From positions 124,001-188,000 of the forward strand of contig CAVOQQ010000006.1 in the NCBI GenBank assembly GCA_963698395.1: 64,000 bases of DNA, in the 5' to 3' direction. Origin of the DNA: JBBQUN01 sp963698395. GTDB lineage: Bacteria > Actinomycetota > Acidimicrobiia > Acidimicrobiales > SZUA-35. Position 1 is the stretch's first letter. Every line of letters begins with the position of its first letter. The position numbers and the translations under genes were made by a program. The notes beneath the pieces were generated by a model. The model had not been told where the DNA came from. It saw only the letters and a list, made by a program, of their open reading frames with translations, and did not search any database. Shown here piece after piece: positions 18,635-27,498 of this stretch.

Positions 18635-19804
18635 ATGAACTTCGACGAGCCAGACGATTTCGCAACCATTCGTGCCGAAGTCCGACGACTGTGCGACAAG
18701 TACCCCGGCAGCTATTGGCAGGGTCTGGAACCGAATCGGTACCCCACCGAGTTCGTCGCCGATCTCACGCGCCACGGCTGGTTGGGCGCACTGATTCCCG
18801 AGCAGTACGGCGGCGGTGGTCTGAGCCTCGCCGGGGCGTCGGTGATCCTCGAGGAGATCTCGGCCTCGGGCGGCAACCCGAGCGCCTGTCACGCCCAGAT
18901 GTACGTGATGGGCACGTTGCTGCGTCACGGTTCAGAAGAGCAGAAGCAGCGCTACCTGCCGAAGGTCGCCGACGGTTCCTTCCGACTCCAGGCCTTCGGC
19001 GTGACCGAGCCCGGAGCCGGTTCGGAGACCACGAAGATCCGCACGAAGGCCGAGCGAGACGGCGACGTCTGGCGCATCAACGGCCAGAAGATCTGGACCT
19101 CGCGAGCCGAGCACTCCGACCTCATGATCCTCCTGGCACGCACCACGCCGATCGAAGAGGTCGAGGACCGTCTGAGTGGACTTTCGGTCTTCATCGTCGA
19201 GATGCGCAACGACCAAGGCGACCTCATTCCCGGCCTCACGATCAACCCGATCGAAACCATGATGAACCACGCAACCACCGAGGTCTTCTTCGACGACGTG
19301 ACCATCCCCGCCGATGCACTGATCGGGGTCGAGGGCAACGGCTTCCGCCAGATCCTCGACGGCATGAACGCCGAGCGCATCCTCATCGCATCCGAATGCA
19401 TCGGCGATGGCCGGTTCCTGCTGGAGCGTGCTGCCGCCTACGCCAACGAGCGTCACGTGTTCGGCCGCCCGATCGGCGCCAACCAGGGCGTGCAGTTCCC
19501 CCTCGCTCGGGCCTATGCGAATCTCGAAGCCGCCAATCTCATGCGTTGGAAGGCAGCAACCCTGTTCGACAGCGGCAAGTCCTGCGGGGCCGAAGCGAAC
19601 ATGGCGAAGATGCTCGCCTCCGACGCTTCCTGGGCAGCGGCCAATGCCGCGGTCGATACGCACGGCGGTTTCGGCTTTGCCGTCGAGTACGACGTCGAGC
19701 GCAAGTTCCGCGAGACGCGGCTCTACCAAGTGGCGCCGATCAACAACAATCTGATCTTGGCCTTCCTCGGCGAGAAGGCCCTCGGCCTCCCGAAGAGCTA
19801 CTGA
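18635..19804 (+). CDS. acyl-CoA dehydrogenase
   Basis: An intact 389-residue acyl-CoA dehydrogenase with the FAD/substrate motifs AFGVTEPGAGSETT (near residue 125), GQKIWTSRAEHSDLM, the C-terminal RHVFGRPIGANQGVQFPLA and DTHGGFGFAVEYDVER. A GAGAGGA ribosome site precedes the ATG, and the 98 bp upstream contain an AT-rich pocket (18572-18600) that probably holds its promoter. It starts the catabolic run up to 26556. The substrate is unknown; position before a glutamine-synthetase-like gene and a P450 suggests a branched or amine-derived acyl-CoA. Confidence 0.9.
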   Translation: MNFDEPDDFATIRAEVRRLCDKYPGSYWQGLEPNRYPTEFVADLTRHGWLGALIPEQYGGGGLSLAGASVILEEISASGGNPSACHAQMYVMGTLLRHGSEEQKQRYLPKVADGSFRLQAFGVTEPGAGSETTKIRTKAERDGDVWRINGQKIWTSRAEHSDLMILLARTTPIEEVEDRLSGLSVFIVEMRNDQGDLIPGLTINPIETMMNHATTEVFFDDVTIPADALIGVEGNGFRQILDGMNAERILIASECIGDGRFLLERAAAYANERHVFGRPIGANQGVQFPLARAYANLEAANLMRWKAATLFDSGKSCGAEANMAKMLASDASWAAANAAVDTHGGFGFAVEYDVERKFRETRLYQVAPINNNLILAFLGEKALGLPKSY

Positions 19805-19885
19805 GCGAAGCTTCGTCGTCGCACCTGATCCACCCCCGTCCCCTTGCAGCAAGACTCCATTCACCAGTTGGAAAGAAGGCACGCC

Positions 19886-21226
19886 ATGGAAGAGATGTCG
19901 CTCGAGCACCTGGCCTCGTTGGCCGCAAGCGGCGCGGTGCACACCGTCGAGGTCGCAGCGCCGGACACGCAGGGACACCTGCGGGGCAAGCGGGTACCGA
20001 TCTCGCGGTTCCTCGCGTCGATCAACACCGCCGGCGTCAACATCGCCGATGCGATGTTCGTGTTCGACATCCAGAACGACCTTCCCGAGAATGAGTTCGT
20101 CAACATGGACTCGGGCTACCTCGACTGCCGTCTCGTACCCCAAGTCGGCACCACCCGGATCCTGACCCATCGCCCGGGGTACGCACTGGTGTTCTCCGAA
20201 GCGGTCGATCATCACGACGCCCGGCATCCCTTGGCCCCGCGCGGTGTGCTGGCGACCCAAGTCGAGCGGTGTGCCCAGCTCGGCATCGATCCCTTCGTTG
20301 CCACCGAGCTCGAGTTCTACCTGTGCACGCCGGAGTGGGAGCCGGTGATGAACGACATCCAATACAGCTCGCTCACCCAGCGACTCGACCTCGAAGAGGT
20401 CCTGCACGACATGCGCAAGGCCATTGCCGGCGCAGGTATCGAGGTCGAGTCGTCGAACCTCGAGTACGGCCCGGGTCAGGTCGAGGTCAACACGGGACCC
20501 TCCGATGCGATGAGGATGGCCGACTCCACCGTGCTCTTCAAGAGCATCGTGAAGCAGGTCGCCACCGCCCACGGGCTCCGGGCGACCTTCATGCCAAAGC
20601 CATGGGCCGACCAGTCCGGCTCCGGCATGCACATCCACACGAGCTTGAAGGCCAACGGTCGCAACGCCTTTGCCGACAGCGACGGCACCCCCAACGATCT
20701 GATGGCGCGCTGGCTGGCCGGACAACTCGAACATGCCTCGGCCCTTGCCGTGCTCGGGGCGCCGACCATCAACGGCCCGCGTCGGGTTCGGCCCTACACC
20801 TTCTGCCCGACCCACATCCACTGGGGTCTCGACAACCGTTCGGTGATGGCTCGTTGCATCGTCGAAGCCGGATCGGCGGCCAACCGGGTCGAGTATCGGT
20901 CGGCCGGTGCCGACGCCAATCCCTACCTCATGATCGCCGGGCTCCTGGCCGCCGGCTGTGACGGCATCGAGCGCAACCTCGGGTTGCCGGCGCCCGGCGT
21001 CGGCGACATGTACACGAACCCCGGCGACTGTGTCCCGCTGCCCACCGACCTGTCAGCGTCACTCGCCGCCTTCGAGGGCAGTCCGCTGGCGGCACAGCTT
21101 GGCGACACCTTCGCCAAGAGCTTCGCGTCGATCGTCGCTCACGAAGTGGCCCTCGGTGCCGAACACGCCGGCGAGGGCGACGACATCAACGACTGGGAAC
21201 GAGCCCGCTACCTGGAGCACAGCTGA
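19886..21226 (+). CDS. glutamine synthetase family protein, probable gamma-glutamyl-amine ligase
   Basis: The 446-residue protein has the catalytic core of glutamine synthetase: FVATELEFYLC near residue 145, the ATP/glutamate site FMPKPWADQSGSGMHIHTSL near 240, and VEYRSAGADANPYL near 340. The N-terminus differs from the nitrogen-assimilating GlnA and fits the PuuA/GlnT-like group, which ligates glutamate to amines using ATP. An AGAAGG site precedes the chosen ATG. It is followed after one base by a P450 and then a ferredoxin. Mycobacterial morpholine, pyrrolidine and piperidine clusters also combine a CYP151 P450, a 3Fe-4S ferredoxin and a glutamine-synthetase-like gene, so secondary-amine breakdown is a reasonable guess. 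Confidence 0.87.
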   Translation: MEEMSLEHLASLAASGAVHTVEVAAPDTQGHLRGKRVPISRFLASINTAGVNIADAMFVFDIQNDLPENEFVNMDSGYLDCRLVPQVGTTRILTHRPGYALVFSEAVDHHDARHPLAPRGVLATQVERCAQLGIDPFVATELEFYLCTPEWEPVMNDIQYSSLTQRLDLEEVLHDMRKAIAGAGIEVESSNLEYGPGQVEVNTGPSDAMRMADSTVLFKSIVKQVATAHGLRATFMPKPWADQSGSGMHIHTSLKANGRNAFADSDGTPNDLMARWLAGQLEHASALAVLGAPTINGPRRVRPYTFCPTHIHWGLDNRSVMARCIVEAGSAANRVEYRSAGADANPYLMIAGLLAAGCDGIERNLGLPAPGVGDMYTNPGDCVPLPTDLSASLAAFEGSPLAAQLGDTFAKSFASIVAHEVALGAEHAGEGDDINDWERARYLEHS

Positions 21227-21227
21227 C

Positions 21228-22505
21228 ATGACTGCCGATACCGATACCGAAGCCGAGACCGGGTCGACCATTGCGCCCGACCTCACCTCGCCTCAGCAGT
21301 ACACCAAGGCCATTCCCTACGACGTCATGGCCGAGATGCGGGCAACCCCCGGACTCGTCTGGCACCCCTACGAAGGCGGTGGCTTCTGGGCCGTGACCCG
21401 CCACGCCGATGTCAAGGCGGTTTCGGCCAACTCGGCCGTCTTCTCATCGGGCATCGGCCACACCAATCTGTGGGACCTCGAGGCCGACGCGCTCGAAGCA
21501 CGTCGCTCGATCATCGACACTGACGCCCCCGACCACACGCGCCTGCGTCGACTGGTCTCCAAGGCGTTCACGCCGCGCAACATCAGGGTGTGGGAAGACA
21601 CCACCCGCGCCATCGCCCGGGAGCTTCTCGACGAGTACGTCGCAGCCGGAGGCGGCGACTGGGTCGAGATGGTGGCGGCGCCCCTGCCGATTCGAGTCAT
21701 CCTCACCATTCTCGGTGTGCCGGTCGAAGACGCCGACTATCTGGTCGAGCTGTCCAACTACCTCGTGGAGGGCACCGGTGATCAACCCTCGCTTCCCCCC
21801 GATGCGTTCGGCAACACCACCGAACTCAGGCTGTTGCCGTTCGGAAGCCCTGCGAGCCACGCGCTGTTCGAATACGGCGAGCAGCTTGGGACCGCCCGTC
21901 GGATCGAGCCTCGAGACGACATCGTGACGATGCTCGTGCTCGCCGAGGACGACGGTGATCGTCTCAGTCACAGCGAGTACCGAAACCTCTTCCACGTGTT
22001 GATCTTTGCTGGCAACGAAACGACCCGTACGGCGATCACGCATGGTGCCATGGCATTGGCCGAGTTCCCCGACCAGCTGGAGTGGCTGCGCGAGCACCCC
22101 GACAAGATGGATCAGGCGGTCGAGGAGGTGCTGCGCTGGGCAACACCGGTGCTCCACATGCGCCGGACTGCGGCGGAGGACACCGAGCTCTCGGGCACCT
22201 CGATCGCTGCCGGTGACAAGGTGGTCATGTGGTACGCCTCGGCCAATCGAGACCCCGAGGTCTTCGAGGATCCGTTCGTCTTCGATCTGAGTCGCGAAAC
22301 GAATCCTCACTTCGCCTTCGGTGGCGGTGGATCGCATTTCTGTCTGGGAGCGTTCCTGGCCCGGATGGAGATCAAGATCCTGCTCGAGGAGTTGCTCGCA
22401 TCGAACATCGCTCTTCGACCAAAGGAACCGGCAACACGCGTCGCGTCCAACTTCGTCCACGGCGTGTTGGCCGTCGACTTCGACGTGGAAGCGAGGACCT
22501 CATGA
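21228..22505 (+). CDS. cytochrome P450
   Basis: An intact 425-residue soluble P450 with I-helix motif FAGNETTRT near residue 260, ExxR in EEVLRW near 299 and haem loop FGGGGSHFCLG, with the cysteine ligand near residue 371. It is a close paralogue of the broken P450 at 5378: both share GNTTxLRxLPFxSPA and the FRRTA/MRRTAxxDTELSGTxIAAGDKVVMWYA segment. It begins one base after the glutamine-synthetase-like stop and overlaps the ferredoxin start (ATGA), so the three are co-expressed and the ferredoxin is its likely electron donor. The substrate is unknown; see the secondary-amine hypothesis. Confidence 0.93.
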   Translation: MTADTDTEAETGSTIAPDLTSPQQYTKAIPYDVMAEMRATPGLVWHPYEGGGFWAVTRHADVKAVSANSAVFSSGIGHTNLWDLEADALEARRSIIDTDAPDHTRLRRLVSKAFTPRNIRVWEDTTRAIARELLDEYVAAGGGDWVEMVAAPLPIRVILTILGVPVEDADYLVELSNYLVEGTGDQPSLPPDAFGNTTELRLLPFGSPASHALFEYGEQLGTARRIEPRDDIVTMLVLAEDDGDRLSHSEYRNLFHVLIFAGNETTRTAITHGAMALAEFPDQLEWLREHPDKMDQAVEEVLRWATPVLHMRRTAAEDTELSGTSIAAGDKVVMWYASANRDPEVFEDPFVFDLSRETNPHFAFGGGGSHFCLGAFLARMEIKILLEELLASNIALRPKEPATRVASNFVHGVLAVDFDVEARTS

Positions 22506-22795
22506 ACACAGGGCAACCAGAGAACACAGGGCAACCAGAGAACACAGGGCAACCAGAGAACCGAGGGCAACCAACCAACGACAACGTGTTGCTCGCCGTC
22601 GACGACACCATCTGCGTTGGTATCGGCCAGTGCGAGATGCTCGAGCCTGATGTGTTCTTCATCAACGACGATGCCATCTCGACCGTCGTCGATGGAGCCA
22701 CCCTGCCGGCTGACCGTGCGGCCATCGTGATCGAGCGTTGCCCCAGCGGCGCCATCAGCATCGTCGATCAAGCCGGCGGCACCACGACACCATGA
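22502..22795 (+). CDS. three-cysteine ([3Fe-4S]-type) ferredoxin with repeat-encoded N-terminus
   Basis: The 97-residue protein has cysteines 38, 44 and 80 in the pattern C-x5-C ... CP, the layout of the [3Fe-4S] ferredoxins that serve actinobacterial P450s. The ferredoxin proper begins near residue 28. The first 26 residues are made of four hexapeptides (NTGQPE three times, then NRGQPT) encoded by an 18-bp tandem repeat; such a leader is not part of the family. The start overlaps the P450 stop by ATGA and the stop overlaps the GntR start by ATGA. The true start could lie after the repeats, but no ATG/GTG follows immediately there except a GTG near residue 29. Confidence 0.88.
   Translation: MNTGQPENTGQPENTGQPENRGQPTNDNVLLAVDDTICVGIGQCEMLEPDVFFINDDAISTVVDGATLPADRAAIVIERCPSGAISIVDQAGGTTTP
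22505..22576 (+). repeat. 18-bp tandem repeat coding the ferredoxin N-terminus
   Basis: Units AACACAGGGCAACCAGAG occur three times in perfect copies, followed by a fourth diverged unit (AACCGAGGGCAACCAACC). The unit is a multiple of three, so copy changes add or remove six residues without breaking the frame. Confidence 0.9.
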
Positions 22796-23493
22796 TCGAG
22801 GTCTTCGACAACGACGGCAAGGACAGCGTGTATCGACGCGTCGAGCCCGAGATTCGTCGCCGGGGGAGTCTCTCCGACGAGATCGCCGCCTACATCCGAG
22901 ATCTGATCCTGACCGGAGCGCTGAAACCGGGGGAGAAGATCGACCAAGACGCGGTCAGTCAGGCGCTCGACGTCAGCCGTAGCCCGATCCGCGAGGCACT
23001 GGTCGTGCTCGGCCAAGAGGGCCTGCTCGACGTGACGCCTCGGCGCGGCGCATTCGTTGCCCGACTCACGCCCGAAGACATCGTCGATCACTACGAATTG
23101 TTCGGCGTCGTCTCCGGTCGTGCGGCATCCCTCGCCGCCACGACACTCACCCATGACCAGATCGATGCCCTGGTCGAGGTGCACGGTCGGTTCGACGCAA
23201 CGTCGAGCGAAGACCTTTCGGCTTTGAATCACCAGTTCCACCGGTTGATCAACTCGGCAGCGCCGCGCCGCACCCGCTGGTTGCTCCGTCACCTCGAACG
23301 CTCCGTGCCGGCGAACTACTACGAGTTCGCCGACGGGTGGAATGGTCACACGGTCGAGCACCACGGAGCGATCGTCGACGCGTTGAAGGCACGAGACGGT
23401 GAGGCTGCTCGAATCGCCATGGAGCACCACCTACGAGAGAGCGGTCTTGCTGCTGCCGAGGCGCTCAGACTCCAGGGTTTCTGGGATGAGTAG
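22792..23493 (+). CDS. GntR-family regulator, FCD subfamily
   Basis: A 233-residue FadR-type regulator: winged helix domain with LSDEIAAYIRDLILTGALKPG and VSQALDVSRSPIREALVVLG (residues 24-75), then a helical FCD domain with ALNHQFHRLIN and HTVEHHGAIVDALKARD. It overlaps both the ferredoxin stop (ATGA) and the CitE start. It is the second FCD regulator in the window, and like the first (9083) lies next to a P450 and a CaiB gene, which supports control of its own operon by an acid or CoA-ester intermediate. Confidence 0.88.
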   Translation: MIEVFDNDGKDSVYRRVEPEIRRRGSLSDEIAAYIRDLILTGALKPGEKIDQDAVSQALDVSRSPIREALVVLGQEGLLDVTPRRGAFVARLTPEDIVDHYELFGVVSGRAASLAATTLTHDQIDALVEVHGRFDATSSEDLSALNHQFHRLINSAAPRRTRWLLRHLERSVPANYYEFADGWNGHTVEHHGAIVDALKARDGEAARIAMEHHLRESGLAAAEALRLQGFWDE

Positions 23494-24400
23494 CGGCGTG
23501 GACCTCGCCGGCGTTTCGAAGGAGAGCCGGCCGGCATCGAGATGGCGTAGCGGCCTGTTCGGAGCGGCAACGAGAGTGGGCTTCATCGAGAAGGCGCAGT
23601 CCGTCGGTGCCGACTTCGGGATCCTCGACCTCGAAGACGCCGTGCCCGAAGCAGGCAAGGCCGAGGCCCGCGACACGCTTCGCGCCGTCGGCGCCTCATC
23701 GATCGATCGTGGTGAACTCGCACTCATGGTGAGGGTCAACGGACTGGCGACACCGCACTTCCTCGACGACCTGGCTGCTGCTGCGGTGGCGTCGGCCGAT
23801 GGCGTCGTCGTGCCGATGCTCGTTTCGGCAGCCGATGTGCACTTCGCCCGTGGGGCCATGGCCATGGCGGGTCTGGGTGATGCCCTGATGATCGGTGGAG
23901 TGGAGACCGCACGAGGTTTGCTCGCGGCCAACGAGATCTGCGCCGCCGGTCTCGACGCGGTCTACCTCGGAGCCGAAGATTTCGTGACCGATCTCGGCGG
24001 CACGCGTACGGCGTCGAATCACGAAGTCGCCGTTGCCCGGGCCCAGCTCGCCTTCGCCGCCCGGGCCGCGAACGTCGTTGCACTCGACCAGGTGGTCGTC
24101 GACTTCTCTGACCACGAGCGGTTCGATCGTGAAGCCGACGAAGCAGCGAACCTCGGTTTCGGGGGCAAGCTCTGCATCCATCCCGCCCAGGTCGCCCGGG
24201 CCAACCGAGCCTTCAGCCCCAGCGACGCAGCGATTGCCGACGCCCGCCGAGTCATCGAAGCAGCAGAAGCCGCTGCTGCCGGCGGATCCGGACTTGCCGT
24301 CGTCGACGGTCAGATGATCGACGAACCCATCATCGTTCGGGCTCGTCGCCTTCTCGAACTCGGCGGCGTGGCGCTCGCCGACGACGAGACGACCGCGTGA
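23486..24400 (+). CDS. HpcH/HpaI aldolase/citrate lyase family (CitE-like) acyl-CoA lyase
   Basis: A 304-residue TIM-barrel lyase. ADFGILDLEDAVPEAGKAEAR near residue 35 carries the family acidic metal ligands, and GGKLCIHPAQVARANRAF near 225 is the C-terminal motif of CitE-like beta-methylmalyl-CoA, citramalyl-CoA and malyl-CoA lyases. These cut a 3-hydroxyacyl-CoA into acetyl-/propionyl-CoA or pyruvate/glyoxylate with Mg2+. It overlaps the GntR gene by 8 bp and the CaiB gene by ATGA. With the CaiB transferase and double-hotdog MaoC hydratase next to it, it forms the same trio used for mesaconate or itaconate breakdown. Confidence 0.87.
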   Translation: MSSGVDLAGVSKESRPASRWRSGLFGAATRVGFIEKAQSVGADFGILDLEDAVPEAGKAEARDTLRAVGASSIDRGELALMVRVNGLATPHFLDDLAAAAVASADGVVVPMLVSAADVHFARGAMAMAGLGDALMIGGVETARGLLAANEICAAGLDAVYLGAEDFVTDLGGTRTASNHEVAVARAQLAFAARAANVVALDQVVVDFSDHERFDREADEAANLGFGGKLCIHPAQVARANRAFSPSDAAIADARRVIEAAEAAAAGGSGLAVVDGQMIDEPIIVRARRLLELGGVALADDETTA

Positions 24401-25561
24401 GCGCTCCACTCGACGATGTGGTGGTCGTCGCCCTCGAACAAGCCGTCGCAGCCCCCTTCGCCACGCGTCAGCTCGCCGATCTCGGGGCGCGAATCCTCAA
24501 GGTCGAACGGCGAGGCGAGGGCGATTTCGCCAGGGCCTACGACACCACGGTCGGCGGCAGCTCCGCATTCTTCGTGTGGGCGAATCGAGGGAAGGACTCG
24601 ATCGAGCTCGATCTCAAGGTCGAGGCCGACCGGGCGCTGTTCGACCAGCTGGTGGCCGGCGCCGACGTGTTCATCCAGAACCTCAGCCCCTCGGCAGCCT
24701 CGCGGCGCTGGGGTCTCGGCGGCCCAACTCGTCGAACACCACCCCAACCTGATTGCCTGCGACATCTCGGGCTACGGCCTCGGGGGACCCCGAACCGACG
24801 ACAAGGCCTACGACCTGGCGATCCAGGCCGAAGCCGGAGCCATGGCGCTGACCGGCGGAGCGGAGCAGGTGTCGAAGGTCGGGTTCTCGGTGGCCGACAT
24901 CTCGGCCGGCATGTACGCGCTGTCGTCGATCCTTGCGGCTCTTCGTCGGCGAGACCGAACCGGTGAGGGAGCGGTCATCGAGATCTCGATGCTCGAATGC
25001 CTGGCCGAGTGGACCGCCGCGCCGACCTATGCCGCTGCCGGTTCCGGCCTGATCCCGAAACGGGCCGGCCATCGGCATGCGCTGATTGCTCCCTACGGCG
25101 TGTATCCCTTGGCGGGTGGGCGACAGGTGCTGATCGCAGTGCAGAACGCACGCGAGTGGGTGCTGTTCGCCAACGACGTCTTGCTCGATCCGTCGATGGC
25201 GACCGATGCCCGCTTCGCCGTCAACGAGGCGCGCATCGCCAACATCGATGCCCTCGAAGTGGCCATCGTCGAAGCCTTCGCAGCGGTTCCGGCCGAGGTC
25301 GTGCTCGACCGGCTTGCCTCGGCCCGCATCGCCCACAGTTCCGTCAACGATCCGCTGGAGCTGTGGGAGCACGAGCAACTCCGGGCGCTCGACCGGTTCA
25401 TGACCGTGACCACGCCGACCGGCAACGCCGAGGTCTATCGGCCGCCCTTCAACATCTCGGGCTGCCCCGACCCCACGGCCGTCGTCCCCACCCTCGGAGC
25501 GCATGACCCCGCACTGATCGAACGGCTCGTCGAGCAAGCAACGCAGGAGACCTCACGATGA
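24397..25561 (+). pseudogene. CaiB/BaiF (family III) CoA-transferase, one +1 frameshift near 24720
   Basis: The N-terminal part reads VVALEQAVAAPFATRQLADLGARILKVER with the family ADVFIQNLSPSAA motif. It leaves frame in GGTCTCGGCGGCCC near 24720 and continues in the +1 frame as QLVEHHPNLIACDISGYGLGGP through to VPTLGAHDPALIE. Removing one G restores Trp-Gly-Leu-Gly-Ala-Gln-Leu-Val-Glu, so the break looks like a one-base insertion. The intact product would be about 387 residues and would move CoA onto a carboxylic acid such as itaconate, mesaconate or citramalate. It overlaps both neighbours by ATGA. Confidence 0.83.
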
Positions 25562-26556
25562 ACCCGCCTCTGACCATTCCGGCCGACGGCCCGTATTATG
25601 ACGACCTCGTCACCGGTTTCGAGTTCCCGAAGCCGAGCGGGGTCACGATCGACGACGGGCTCGCTGCCGCCTACCTCGCGATCAGTGGTGATGCGCCGGC
25701 CCTGACGATCGACGCCGAACTCTGTCGAGCCGTCACCGGGCGTAGCGAACGCCTGGCCAACGCTGCGCTGGTCATGCACCTGTCGGCGGGAGCGAGCACC
25801 GTGGCGACCAAGCTGGTGATTGCCAACTTGTTCTATCGCAACGTGATCATCCGGCGACCGGTGTTCATCGGCGAGACCATCCAGACCAGCACGACGGTGC
25901 TCGGCATGGCCGACGCCTCCGCCAAACCGGGGATCGCGCCCCGGGGCAAGCTCCTGCTCGGTATGCAGACCGTGAGTACCGGGACCGGTGACGTCATCAT
26001 CGACTACGAACGTTGTCCTCTGCTGCCGTGCCGGGCCGCTGAGCCGCCGGGTCATCACGATGATCTCGGCCGGGCCCAGGTCGATCTCGATCTCGGGCGT
26101 TTCGTTGCGGGCATCGACCCCAGTTGGGACCTCGAACCGCTCGGCGGGCACGACGAGTGGACCGTCGGCGAAGTCCGCAGCGACCCGCTGCGTGATGTGG
26201 TCGATCAAGCAACGTCGCTCGTCCGCCTGTCGCACAACGTCGCCGCCGCGCACCGAGACGCCGACCGGTCGCCCTACGATCGCCGGCTGGTCTACGGCGG
26301 GCACACGTATGCACTCGGTTCCGCTTCGCTCACGCGTCAGCTCGGTGGCCTTGCCACGGTTGTCGGCTGGCAGGCTTGCGATCATCTTGCGCCGGTGTTC
26401 GAGGGTGACACCCTGTCGTTCCGGCACACACTCGTCGATCAGGTTGCCGTGGCCAACGGATGGTGCCGAGCGATCCGGGTCGAGATCGAGGCGCACCGCC
26501 CTGACAGCGATCCGGTCAAGGTCCTCGACTGGACCCCGATCTGTCACACGACCTGA
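25558..26556 (+). CDS. double-hotdog MaoC-family hydratase (mesaconyl-/itaconyl-CoA hydratase-like)
   Basis: The 332-residue protein looks like two hotdog folds in tandem: an N-terminal one (YYDDLVTGFEFPKPSGVTIDDG) and a C-terminal MaoC-like one (RLVYGGHTYALGSASLTRQLGG with the acyl-CoA-binding GGH). This length and design match mesaconyl-C1-CoA hydratase and related enoyl-CoA hydratases that act on C5 dicarboxylyl-CoAs. It overlaps the CaiB gene by ATGA and closes the operon; the next gene converges from the other strand. Hydration of a branched dicarboxylyl-CoA before cleavage by the CitE lyase is the natural reading. Confidence 0.82.
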   Translation: MNPPLTIPADGPYYDDLVTGFEFPKPSGVTIDDGLAAAYLAISGDAPALTIDAELCRAVTGRSERLANAALVMHLSAGASTVATKLVIANLFYRNVIIRRPVFIGETIQTSTTVLGMADASAKPGIAPRGKLLLGMQTVSTGTGDVIIDYERCPLLPCRAAEPPGHHDDLGRAQVDLDLGRFVAGIDPSWDLEPLGGHDEWTVGEVRSDPLRDVVDQATSLVRLSHNVAAAHRDADRSPYDRRLVYGGHTYALGSASLTRQLGGLATVVGWQACDHLAPVFEGDTLSFRHTLVDQVAVANGWCRAIRVEIEAHRPDSDPVKVLDWTPICHTT

Positions 26557-26632
26557 CGCCCGCACGGTCACACCCCGGACGGTCGAGGGCTTGTTCGTCG
26601 TGTCCCGGTGCGATGTTGGACGCCTTGTGTCA

Positions 26633-27469
26633 TCAGCGCGAGCGCAGCACCATCGCCGCCGCCTGGTGGCCACGATGGCAGGCCTCGACTGGATCGGAGC
26701 GCCACGGGCCGGTCAGGAAGCCGGCGGCAAAGGCATCGCCGGCTGCGGTCGAATCTCGCACGTCATCGATCGGTTCGGCCGGCACCTCGACCCTCGTGTC
26801 GCTCGGCAGAAGAAGCAGCACGGGCTCGGCACCGCGTTTGATGATCGTGATCGGGGCGATGCTCGCACGGTCGAGGTCGAGCGTCTCAGCTTCGGCTTCG
26901 TTGGCGAGCAGTACGTCAGGCCGGAGGTCGGCGAGCAGCGAGCGGGTCTCGGTGAGGCCGAGGTCGTGGATCAGCGCAACCGAAGACGCATCGACCGAGA
27001 TGGCGATGCCTCGGTCGTGTGCCCACTCGACCAACGTGCGAGCGGTGACGGCGAGCGACCCTTCGGCAAAGCCATAGAGCGGGACGTGGAGGGTGTCGAC
27101 CTGGTCGAGCCACGCCGGGCTGGGTTGGTCGAGGCCGGTGCACGACTTGCGATCGGTGAGCATCGACCGCTCGCCATGTTCGTCGACGAGAACGATGATG
27201 GTTCCAGTGTTGCCGTCTCGGCGAACGTACTCGGTGTCGACGCCATCCTTTGTGAGCTCGGCGACCAATGCCGCACCGATCGGGTCGTCGCCCACCTGGC
27301 CGAGAAAACGCGTGCGGTGGCCGAGGAGTGCGGCCGTGGAGGCCACGTTGGCGGCGCTGCCACCGCGGCGGCGCACGATGGTCGATTCGGTGTCGGAGGC
27401 GAGCTTGATCGGCCCGCCGAGCTCGACCACGAGGTCTTCGATCAGGTCTCCCAGAACGGCAAGCATCAC
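26633..27469 (-). CDS. PfkB-family carbohydrate/nucleoside kinase
   Basis: The 278-residue protein has the PfkB N-terminal GGSAANVAS glycine motif near residue 36 and the C-terminal DSTAAGDAFAAGF near residue 239, which holds the catalytic aspartate and anion hole. The usual DTTGAGD is altered to DSTAAGD, as in some nucleoside and adenosine-type kinases. It phosphorylates a sugar or nucleoside hydroxyl with ATP; the substrate is unknown. It converges with the MaoC gene and lies 29 bp downstream of the HpaE-like gene, so it could be the last gene of that transcript. Confidence 0.85.
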   Translation of the reverse strand: MMLAVLGDLIEDLVVELGGPIKLASDTESTIVRRRGGSAANVASTAALLGHRTRFLGQVGDDPIGAALVAELTKDGVDTEYVRRDGNTGTIIVLVDEHGERSMLTDRKSCTGLDQPSPAWLDQVDTLHVPLYGFAEGSLAVTARTLVEWAHDRGIAISVDASSVALIHDLGLTETRSLLADLRPDVLLANEAEAETLDLDRASIAPITIIKRGAEPVLLLLPSDTRVEVPAEPIDDVRDSTAAGDAFAAGFLTGPWRSDPVEACHRGHQAAAMVLRSR

Positions 27470-27498
27470 TGCATGCTAGGTCGATGCCGGCGCTCCAA

